A DNA stretch of 27,695 nucleotides from RUG100 sp963542695. GTDB lineage: Bacteria; Bacillota; Clostridia; Peptostreptococcales; Anaerovoracaceae. The position numbers were made by a program, and so were the translations under genes. Below, in pieces: positions 22,368 through 27,695 of this stretch (positions are counted from its first letter, which is position 1; every line of letters starts with the position of its first letter). Under the pieces are notes generated by a model. That model did not search any database and was not told the DNA's origin. It saw only the letters and a program-made list of their open reading frames with translations. The DNA is taken from the NCBI GenBank assembly GCA_963542695.1, contig CAUTYX010000018.1, forward strand, positions 1 through 27,695, given 5' to 3'.

Positions 22368-23112
22368 GACTGCTTTTTGTATGTTGCCTCGGGTCAAACC
22401 CGGTTATATCTAAAACTACCCGGGATGCAATGGCCAGTCCTGCTGCCGGTGGGACAAAGGCGGTGGAGCCTGGGGGATTGGCTTTTCCATGAGGGGAAGC
22501 AGCCTCTTGTAATGACCTTTCAGGAAGAATCGGTTCTTCGCTGGACCAGAGAACGTTCAGGTTTTTTATCCGTCGTTTTTTTAATTCTTTTCGTATAATT
22601 TTAGAAAGAGGATCCATGGAAGTTTTGTAAATATCCGTAATGGAGAGCTTCGTTGGATCCATACGATTCCCGCAACCCATGGCAGAAATTATGGGCGTAG
22701 ATGCTGCTTGTGCCTGCACAACCAACTGAATTTTCCTGGAGACAGTATCAATGGCATCAACTACATAGTCATATTTGGTAAAGTCAAACTGAGATGCAGT
22801 AGAGGGCAGGTAAAATACGGGAAAGGTGGTAACCTGTGCTTTTGGGTTGATGGATAAAATCCTCTCTTTTGCCACATCCACTTTTGGTTTGCGGATGGTC
22901 TTGTTAGTCGCCAATATTTGCCGATTGAGATTGGAAAAAGAGACAGTATCGCTGTCAATTAAATGGAAAGCCCCGACACCGGATCGGGCCAAGGCTTCTG
23001 CTGCGTAGCCACCAACGCCGCCTAGGCCGAAAATGGCTACCGTTGCCTGAGAAAGTCGCTCCATGGAATCGCTTCCCAGTAATATTTCAGTTCTTACAAA
23101 TGGAGATGTCAT
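22348..23112 (-). CDS. tcdA: tRNA threonylcarbamoyladenosine dehydratase (ThiF/E1-like)
   Basis: A 254-residue member of the ThiF/MoeB/E1 superfamily, of the TcdA (CsdL/YgdL) branch. TcdA uses ATP to cyclise t6A37 in tRNA to ct6A. Visible are the N-terminal RTEILLGSDSMERL, the nucleotide-binding FGLGGVGGYAAEAL (28-41), the DSDTVSFSNLNRQ segment with the conserved Asp and Asn-Arg, YVVDAIDTVSRK, and the ISAMGCGNRMDPTKL segment with the catalytic-type Cys. The frame is open 54 bases further, but ATG 23112 gives the normal family N-terminus. It lies one base after the putP stop and has no good ribosome binding site, so it is probably translated by re-initiation from putP. Confidence 0.9.
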   Translation of the reverse strand: MTSPFVRTEILLGSDSMERLSQATVAIFGLGGVGGYAAEALARSGVGAFHLIDSDTVSFSNLNRQILATNKTIRKPKVDVAKERILSINPKAQVTTFPVFYLPSTASQFDFTKYDYVVDAIDTVSRKIQLVVQAQAASTPIISAMGCGNRMDPTKLSITDIYKTSMDPLSKIIRKELKKRRIKNLNVLWSSEEPILPERSLQEAASPHGKANPPGSTAFVPPAAGLAIASRVVLDITGFDPRQHTKSSQRDKSK

Positions 23113-23113
23113 T

Positions 23114-24655
23114 TTAATCGATAGGGTCAGTGGACCGCATTTTATCAAATTCAGCAACGATTTCATCAGAAGGTGCTTTGGTCAGCAAGCTTACAACGAT
23201 GATTACCAATAAGCCCAAAACGAAGGCAGGCAACAGTTCGTAGATGCCGAAAGCGCCACCGAGAGGGGCAATGAGATACTTCCAGATAAATACCATGGCA
23301 CCACCGGTGATCATTCCGGCCAAGGCTCCCGGGAAGGTGGTTCTCTTCCAGAAGAGAGCACAAATCATAGCCGGTCCAAAATCGGCGCCGAATCCCGCCC
23401 AGGCAAACGATACGATTCCAAAGACAGAGCTGTTTGGATCTCGTGCGATGAAAATGCCTAAAATGGCAATGACGATAACCGTGATTCTGGCTACAATCAT
23501 GCTGTGTTCTTGGGTCATTTTTTTATGCATAGCCTCTTGCAGTAAATTTTGGGATACGCTGGAGGCTGCTGCCAGCAGTTGAGAGTCAGCGGTGGACATG
23601 GTGCTGGCCAAAATTCCTGCCAATACGATGCCGGCTAGCAATGCCGGAACAATTCCATGGGTTGCCAGCAGGTGCGCTGTGCGAATGATGATGGTTTCTG
23701 AGGCAGGTCCTGTCAATTCTTTAACCAGTCCATTATGGGTTAGAGCGTTTCCTACGATACCAATCAGTACGGCGATGAACATGGCAATAACGACCCAAAT
23801 AGAAGCGACACGTCGTGACAGTTTTAGCTTTTTTTCATCATTGATAGCCATAAACCGTAGAAGAATATGGGGCATACCAAAATAGCCCAGTCCCCATGCA
23901 AGGGTGGAAACAATGGTCAAAAGACTGATTTTTCCGGTCATTCCGGTAGTGGGATCATGGGTTTGTTCTAGTGTAAAGTATCCTGCCAGAGATTTTGCAT
24001 TGGTAATGACTGCATCCATGCCGCCTGCACTGGCAATTCCAAAGATAAGGATGGCGATGAGTGCAAAGGTCATGATAATGCTTTGGATAAAGTCGGTGGT
24101 GCTGGCTGCCAAAAATCCGCCGGCTGTAGTATAGGCTACGATAATAATAGCGGAAATAATCATGGCTGTCTGGTAGTTTGCATCAAACAATGTTCCGAAC
24201 AACTTTCCGCAGGCGGCAAAGCCGGAAGCGGTGTAGGGGACAAAGAAGATGACAATGGTAATAGCAGCAATCGATGATAAGATGTATTTTTTATCATGGA
24301 ATCTCTTGGAGAAAAACTGTGGAATGGTGAAAGCCTGAGTGATACGAGTGTATCTGCGGAGTCTTTTAGCGGTTAAAAGCCAGTTTAAATAGGTACCAAC
24401 AGCCAGTCCAATGGCAGTCCAGCCTACGCTGGCAAGCCCGGATAGATAAGCAAGACCGGGAAGTCCCATCAACAAATAGCTGGACATATCAGATGCTTCG
24501 GCACTCATTGCCGTCACAAATGGTCCCAGTTTTCTGCCGCCTAAATAGAAATCCGAAGTGGATTCATTCTTTTTCATAAAGTGGAATCCTATCATCAATA
24601 CGGATCCCAGATAAACAACGATTGAAATGATAATACAAATCGTAGCTGAACTCAT
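23114..24655 (-). CDS. putP: sodium/proline symporter
   Basis: A 513-residue sodium:solute symporter of the PutP type with about 13 membrane segments. Family landmarks are DFYLGGRKLGPFVTAMSAEA followed by SDMSSYLLMGLPG near the N-terminus, YTTAGGFLAASTTDFIQSII, LGYFGMPHILLRFMAI, and ILASTMSTADSQLLAAASS, whose Ser/Thr residues belong to the second sodium site. It imports proline with sodium. A good ribosome binding site, TTGAGGAGA, precedes the ATG. Upstream are an extended -10 promoter (24711-24739) and, in the leader, an inverted repeat with arms AATAGT/ACTATT and GTGTT/AACAC (24676-24709). tcdA follows one base after the stop. Confidence 0.92.
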   Translation of the reverse strand: MSSATICIIISIVVYLGSVLMIGFHFMKKNESTSDFYLGGRKLGPFVTAMSAEASDMSSYLLMGLPGLAYLSGLASVGWTAIGLAVGTYLNWLLTAKRLRRYTRITQAFTIPQFFSKRFHDKKYILSSIAAITIVIFFVPYTASGFAACGKLFGTLFDANYQTAMIISAIIIVAYTTAGGFLAASTTDFIQSIIMTFALIAILIFGIASAGGMDAVITNAKSLAGYFTLEQTHDPTTGMTGKISLLTIVSTLAWGLGYFGMPHILLRFMAINDEKKLKLSRRVASIWVVIAMFIAVLIGIVGNALTHNGLVKELTGPASETIIIRTAHLLATHGIVPALLAGIVLAGILASTMSTADSQLLAAASSVSQNLLQEAMHKKMTQEHSMIVARITVIVIAILGIFIARDPNSSVFGIVSFAWAGFGADFGPAMICALFWKRTTFPGALAGMITGGAMVFIWKYLIAPLGGAFGIYELLPAFVLGLLVIIVVSLLTKAPSDEIVAEFDKMRSTDPID

Positions 24656-24710
24656 TGTTTTTTCTCCTCAAGCCCAATAGTATTTTTTGTGTTCAGGTAA
24701 CACACTATTT

Positions 24711-24739
24711 AGAATACCATAGTTTGTGGCGGAAATAAA
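24711..24739 (-). promoter_or_regulatory. extended -10 promoter of putP
   Basis: On the minus strand, -35 TTTATT (24739-24734), a 17-base spacer ending in TGG, and -10 TATTCT (24716-24711). Together with the TGn extension this is a plausible sigma-A promoter about 55 bases upstream of the putP start. Confidence 0.5.
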
Positions 24740-24763
24740 CTACATTATAAGAGGGGATAGAAT

Positions 24764-24814
24764 AAAAGAAAACGCCACCGCATTGGGGTTGGGCAGTGCA
24801 ATACAGTGGCTTTT
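24764..24814 (-). terminator. intrinsic terminator after bioY
   Basis: On the minus strand AAAAGCCAC (from 24814) pairs with GTGGC (24778-24774), with an inner ATTG/CAAT pairing, followed by GTTTTCTTTT. This lies about 45 bases past the bioY stop and separates it from putP. Confidence 0.75.
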
Positions 24815-24857
24815 AGTGATTCTGTTGAGATGATTTGGTTTATGTAAGAAACCGCCT

Positions 24858-25442
24858 TTAGCGAGCCGTGATCTTGTTCAAAGCTGGCAACAGCTTTTTC
24901 ACCAAGAGCACGATGGCTATGGTCTTTAGGGCATCTCCGGGAAGAAACGGAATAACGCACAGCATCATAGAAGCCGCCAATCCTGTTCCGGAGGAGATCA
25001 TAAACCAGATGGTTCCAAGGATGTAGCAGCTGGCAAGTCCTGCAAGGCTGGCAATGGCAACCTTCCACCAGGCTAAATCTTTCTTGCACATAGTGTTAAT
25101 CAGCAATCCGCATAGAAGAGCGGAGGTGATATAGCCGATTAAATAACCGCCTGTAGGACCGGTTAAGATACCAAGACCACCGATCATATTATGAAATACC
25201 GGAGCGCCAACCGCCCCCAAAAGCAAATAGATAATCATACTGAGACTGCCGTACCAAGGTCCCAGCAAAGCTCCTGCCAAAGAAGCTCCCATGGTAGCTA
25301 AGGTAATAGGTACGGTTGTAAAGGGCAGAGGAATAGAAATCCATGCGCCAACAGCCGTTAGGGCAGCAAAAAGTGCAGTTAAGATTAACAGTGTTGTTCG
25401 GTTTTGTGTTCTGGCAATAGGGCAACTTTGCGGCATTGTCAT
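24858..25442 (-). CDS. bioY: biotin transporter BioY (ECF S component)
   Basis: A 194-residue membrane protein with about six helices, the substrate-binding S component of the biotin ECF transporter. Family motifs are ISIPLPFTTVPITLATMGA, LLGPWYGSLSMIIYLLLGAV, GLGILTGPTGGYLIGY and the C-terminal FLPGDALKTIAIVLLVKKLLP. The energising EcfA/EcfT proteins are not in the window; a shared ECF module elsewhere in the genome is normal for Firmicutes. A GAAGGA ribosome binding site precedes the ATG. The upstream palindrome overlapping the -35 box suggests repression, most likely by biotin-bound BirA. Confidence 0.95.
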   Translation of the reverse strand: MTMPQSCPIARTQNRTTLLILTALFAALTAVGAWISIPLPFTTVPITLATMGASLAGALLGPWYGSLSMIIYLLLGAVGAPVFHNMIGGLGILTGPTGGYLIGYITSALLCGLLINTMCKKDLAWWKVAIASLAGLASCYILGTIWFMISSGTGLAASMMLCVIPFLPGDALKTIAIVLLVKKLLPALNKITAR

Positions 25443-25515
25443 AGTCGTTCCTTCTTTCTAAATTATAGAATTGAAATATAGCGTGTGTTGATGAATGATT
25501 TTTATAACAAAACAT

Positions 25516-25543
25516 ATAATACAGTAAATTTTTCTAATGTCAA
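25516..25543 (-). promoter_or_regulatory. promoter of bioY
   Basis: On the minus strand, a perfect -35 TTGACA (25543-25538), a 16-base spacer and -10 TATTAT (25521-25516), about 75 bases before the bioY start. Confidence 0.7.
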
Positions 25544-25565
25544 CCTATTTTTGAAAATGGTTGAC
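25539..25565. promoter_or_regulatory. BirA-like operator over the bioY -35 box
   Basis: GTCAACC (25539-25545) and GGTTGAC (25559-25565) form a perfect 7-base inverted repeat with a 13-base spacer and an AT-rich centre. BirA sites in Firmicutes have AACC and GGTT half-sites facing each other in this way, usually with 14-15 bases between, so the shorter spacer is a mismatch. The right part of the site includes the -35 box of bioY. Confidence 0.5.
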
Positions 25566-25574
25566 GATTAAAAC

Positions 25575-25635
25575 TGCAGATATATTCTGCACGGGAAAAC
25601 AGAAGTTGAAAACGCATATGGAATAAAGATATAAT
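25575..25635 (+). promoter_or_regulatory. promoter and inverted repeat upstream of the DUF523 gene
   Basis: The -35 is TTGAAA (25606-25611), the spacer is 18 bases and the -10 is a perfect TATAAT (25630-25635). Just upstream TGCAGA (25575-25580) and TCTGCA (25586-25591) form an inverted repeat around TATAT that may be a regulatory site. Confidence 0.6.
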
Positions 25636-25699
25636 ACAGTGGGGTTTGGTAACAAACCATCGACAAAACGTTACAAAATATCGCAAAAGAGGTATGCTT

Positions 25700-26167
25700 G
25701 TGGAGAAGATTCTCGTCAGCCAGTGTCTATATGGAGACAAGGTGGTGCGCTATGATGCTGCGGAAAAAACAGAGACGCATCCGATTTTTCTAAAATGGAA
25801 AGAGGAGGGTCGACTCATTCCTGTCTGTCCGGAGGTGTTTGGCGGTTTGCCGACACCACGACCTGATTCTCAGCGAGTGGGGGATAAGGTTCTAAATCGA
25901 TACGGGGAAGATGTAACGGCAGCTTATGCAAAAGGCGCCGAAGAGGCTCTTAGACTTGCCCAAAAACATAACGTGGTCTTTGCAGTGATGAAACAAAAAA
26001 GCCCGGCTTGCGGCAGTAAACTGATTTACGACGGAAGCTTTTCCGGACGAAAAATCCCGGGGGAAGGGATGGCGGTGGAGTATCTTCGGAAAGCCGGCTT
26101 TACGGTGTTTGGTGAAGAGGATATGGAAGAAGCTGCTGCTTGCTTGAAGCAATTAGAAATGAAATAA
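25700..26167 (+). CDS. DUF523 family protein
   Basis: A 155-residue cytosolic protein of the DUF523 family. Conserved features are the N-terminal ILVSQCLYG followed by VVRYDA, then RLIPVCPEVFGGLPTPR, the GEDVTAAYAKGAEEAL segment, and QKSPACGS. The conserved Cys residues in these motifs suggest metal or Fe-S binding; the reaction is unknown to me. The frame opens at 25646, but GTG 25700 is favoured. It has AAGAGG seven bases upstream and gives the family N-terminus MEKILVSQCL, whereas the ATG at 25694 lies only one base from that ribosome binding site. The flavodoxin variant follows after 23 bases. Confidence 0.85.
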   Translation: MEKILVSQCLYGDKVVRYDAAEKTETHPIFLKWKEEGRLIPVCPEVFGGLPTPRPDSQRVGDKVLNRYGEDVTAAYAKGAEEALRLAQKHNVVFAVMKQKSPACGSKLIYDGSFSGRKIPGEGMAVEYLRKAGFTVFGEEDMEEAAACLKQLEMK

Positions 26168-26190
26168 GCGAATCAAACAGGGAGAGGATT

Positions 26191-26652
26191 ATGGAAGACA
26201 AGAAATATTTAGTTGCGTATTTTTCACATGGCGGTCATGCCAAATCTATTGCAGAACGGGTAGCAACCCTTATGGGGGGCGATTTGTTTGAAATCCGGTC
26301 TAAGGAAGACTATCCCAGATTTTTTCCTTTCTGTGTAAAAAAAGCCATTGGAGAAAAAAGAGCTGACGCCAGACCGGAAATCCTAGGTCATGTGGAGAAT
26401 ATGGAAGATTACACCGACGTAGTATTAGGCTATCCTTGTTGGTGTGGAACGTGTCCGCAGATCATATTGACGTTCTTGGAACAATACGATTTTTCGGGAA
26501 AGACTATCCATCTGTTCAACACTCATAGAGGCAGCGGTTCCAAAGGTACGGAAGATATTCGAAGAGTCGTCAACGGAGGCATCGTAGAAAAAAGCATTCC
26601 TGCCGAAGAGTTAAAGAAAGATGATAAAATAGGAAGCTGGTTGATTGTGTAA
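26191..26652 (+). CDS. flavodoxin-like protein with cysteine-rich FMN loop
   Basis: A 153-residue flavodoxin-fold protein related to the one at 18396: YLVAYFSHGGHAKSIAERVA, DLFEIRSKEDYP, ILTFLEQYDFSGKTIHLFNT. Two functional loops differ from the family. The phosphate loop reads SHGGHAKS instead of the usual STxGNT. The first flavin loop reads GYPCWCGTCP where relatives have GFPIWWxTxP, giving three cysteines in six residues beside the flavin site. It may still bind FMN, or it may have become a thiol or metal protein. The ATG at 26191 has GGGAGAGG upstream; the frame is open back to 26140, but that part overlaps the DUF523 gene. It probably forms an operon with DUF523. Confidence 0.82.
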   Translation: MEDKKYLVAYFSHGGHAKSIAERVATLMGGDLFEIRSKEDYPRFFPFCVKKAIGEKRADARPEILGHVENMEDYTDVVLGYPCWCGTCPQIILTFLEQYDFSGKTIHLFNTHRGSGSKGTEDIRRVVNGGIVEKSIPAEELKKDDKIGSWLIV

Positions 26653-26664
26653 ATCCCCTTTTGA

Positions 26665-26693
26665 TTGTTTAAAACGCCTTGTTGGGGTATACT
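26665..26693 (+). promoter_or_regulatory. promoter of ssrA
   Basis: The -35 is TTGTTT (26665-26670), the spacer is 17 bases and the -10 is TATACT (26688-26693). The start point near 26700 leaves a 5' leader of about 70 bases. In it AAACC-AA-GGGAG (26726-26737) pairs with CTCCC-GGA-GGTTT (26747-26759), a two-part hairpin just before the mature 5' end. Confidence 0.7.
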
Positions 26694-26770
26694 ATAGGTA
26701 CAACAGAAAACTTATTAAGCTTTGTAAACCAAGGGAGATTTGTCACCTCCCGGAGGTTTGAAGATAATGT

Positions 26771-27131
26771 GGGGACGTAATGGTTTCGACAGGGTCAGAG
26801 AAGTGTGATAAGCGAGCCGCAGTTTGCTCAGTCTGCGTTAAAAAGGGCACGTTAAATATAAACGCTAAAAATAATAACAATAATTTCGCACTAGCAGCGT
26901 AAGTCTGCGCGAAGGTCAGCCTGTATTCACCTGCAGGTACAGAATCTGATCTCGACAATGCAGGAAAACTCTGTGTCAACGCCCGGCAGCACAGGGGAAT
27001 TACGGGATAACTGATTACATAGCCTGTCTCTGGACAGTGTGATTGGCGAAAAGTTTAATCAGAGACTGCGCTCGGAGAAATTTGTATGGAACTGGTTTTG
27101 GACGCGGGTTCGACTCCCGCCGTTTCCACCA
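26771..27131 (+). ncRNA. ssrA: tmRNA
   Basis: A one-piece tmRNA of 361 bases that rescues stalled ribosomes. The 5' end GGGGACG pairs with CGTTTCC near the 3' end over seven pairs; the CCA is encoded (27129-27131). The conserved GGGGACGTAATGGTTTCGAC start and the T-arm GGTTCGACTCCCGCC are both present. The tag frame begins at GCT 26864 and reads AKNNNNNFALAA, stop TAA 26900-26902. The C-terminal ALAA is the protease degron; the run of five Asn is longer than in tags I recall. SmpB and other trans-translation genes are not in the window. Confidence 0.97.
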
Positions 27132-27138
27132 GAACGCG

Positions 27139-27224
27139 AAGCGTCGAACTCTATTCTTTTTCAAGAATGAGTTCGCGCTTGTCTATAAATTCGAGGGTTG
27201 CTAATAGCAGCCCTCGTTTTTTTT
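27139..27224 (+). terminator. tandem hairpins terminating ssrA
   Basis: The first hairpin (27139-27180) has arms AAGCG and GAACTCTATTCTT pairing with AAGAATGAGTTC and CGCTT, with one mismatch. The second (27192-27216) is CGAGGG...CCCTCG with an inner GCT/AGC pairing, followed by eight T residues (27217-27224), a textbook intrinsic terminator. Confidence 0.92.
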
Positions 27225-27452
27225 GTTTGCAGGAAAGGCAAGATTCAAGAACAAAGATAGAGCGTGTGCCTCACGGCGCTGCCGCACCGCTCGACACACG
27301 AAGAAGACGAGCTGGGCACAGGGAAAAGGCGAGGATGCATGCGCTTCCATCTCAATCACGGGCTTTGGCAACCAGTACGGGCTGAGTGCCCTCACGAGGG
27401 TGTCAGCTGTCATCGTGGACGAGAACGACACAAGTGCTTATCTCGACAAGGC
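27225..27452. other. GC-rich block of unknown identity after ssrA
   Basis: Base composition rises sharply here and falls again near 27453. One plus-strand frame (27223-27489) stays open; its stretch ISITGFGNQYGLSALTRV then SAVIVDENDTSAYLDKA has the look of protein coded with G/C third positions, but I recognise no family. A minus-strand frame (27201-27431) is also open. No tRNA, repeat or insertion sequence is seen. Confidence 0.4.
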
Positions 27453-27695
27453 GGCTATCTTAATAGATTTGCTGATCCCGATAGAATGATTGGGACGCGT
27501 TTAATAGAAAAAGATAACAAAGTAAAACTATTTAAAACTCCTACCAAGGATGTAGGCTATATAAAGAATTTTTACGATGTGACTGATAAAAATGATCCAA
27601 AATACTGGGAGCACTATCTTGCAGACCAAATAGATACATTATATGGGAGAGAATTAGGCAATATCATTTCGCGAGTAACGTTATCTTGTAATGAA
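27339..27695 (+). CDS. partial DUF4238-like protein, 5' region only
   Basis: The frame is open from ATG 27339 (GAGG four bases upstream) to the end of the window, 119 codons without a stop. From about 27453 it reads GYLNRFADPDRMIGTRLIE, then FKTPTKDVGYIKNFYDV and YLADQIDTLYGRELGNIISR, which fits the N-terminal half of DUF4238 proteins (YLxxFA, later knfYdv, later iD..yg..). These have unknown function and are common in mobile or accessory DNA. The first 38 codons are GC-rich and do not resemble the family apart from a possible HKCLSRQGGYL, so the true start may be lost or at 27486. The 3' end lies outside the window. Confidence 0.5.
   Translation, partial: MRFHLNHGLWQPVRAECPHEGVSCHRGRERHKCLSRQGGYLNRFADPDRMIGTRLIEKDNKVKLFKTPTKDVGYIKNFYDVTDKNDPKYWEHYLADQIDTLYGRELGNIISRVTLSCNE

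Noticed and set aside
23113..23166. Longer form of TcdA starting at 23166
   Set aside because: It would overlap the end of putP and lacks family homology; ATG 23112 gives the expected start.
25646..25699. Longer forms of the DUF523 protein
   Set aside because: The family N-terminus and the spacing from AAGAGG support GTG 25700.
26140..26190. Longer form of the flavodoxin variant
   Set aside because: The extension lies in the end of the DUF523 gene; ATG 26191 has GGGAGAGG upstream.
26726..26759. Hairpin upstream of ssrA as a tRNA or riboswitch
   Set aside because: It is too short for either and lies between the promoter and the mature 5' end, so it is best seen as part of the precursor leader.
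27201..27489. Open frames on both strands of the GC-rich block as genes
   Set aside because: GC-rich DNA has few stops, the frames overlap each other and the ssrA terminator, and no family is recognised. The block is reported as unknown instead.

Overview
The window looks like a contig end from a low-to-moderate GC, Gram-positive anaerobe of the Clostridia. Supporting signs are strong GGAGG-type ribosome binding sites, several TTG/GTG starts, a Clostridia-style tmRNA tag, short tightly packed operons, and surface proteins with Sec signals, BspA-like leucine-rich repeats and dockerins. A Family XIII/Anaerovoracaceae-like host is only a guess. The first 45 bases are not genomic: they are an Illumina Nextera i7/transposase adapter.

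Layout. (1) 46-4084: a sigma-54 promoter drives a truncated BCCT transporter fused in frame to a foreign C-terminal tail, followed by an EamA exporter; a convergent operon encodes an AraC regulator and a sigma-54 activator that probably controls that promoter. (2) 4085-5991: a gene-free stretch with an orphan terminator, then a TM2 membrane protein and an OGG-type DNA glycosylase. (3) 5977-14429: a cohesin/dockerin-like surface locus. A three-gene minus-strand operon (two BspA-like LRR proteins with C-terminal dockerins, and a small exported protein with a cohesin-like domain) is divergent from a large subtilase that ends in a half dockerin. (4) 14629-18857: a 1226-residue MMPL transporter with about seven degenerate repeats in its second extracytoplasmic loop, then a flavodoxin. 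(5) 19151-22324: an XRE-HTH/AlaA aminotransferase fusion with an internal start and phased AGTTCAAT boxes upstream, divergent from two tandem LUD proteins. (6) 22348-25442, minus strand: putP-tcdA, and bioY with a palindrome over its -35 box. (7) 25700-27131: a DUF523 protein, a cysteine-rich flavodoxin variant and ssrA. (8) 27225-27695: a GC-rich block of unknown identity joined to the 5' part of a DUF4238-like gene that runs off the contig.

The best candidate for an undescribed system is the cohesin/dockerin locus. Five complete calcium-binding dockerin loops are spread over three exported proteins, next to a small exported cohesin-like protein, with no glycoside hydrolase in sight. I read it as a small self-assembling surface protease/adhesin complex; the interactions are inferred, not shown. 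Other items worth attention are the HTH-AlaA fusion with phased boxes, the repeat-bearing MMPL loop and the alternative RNA hairpins at its start codon.
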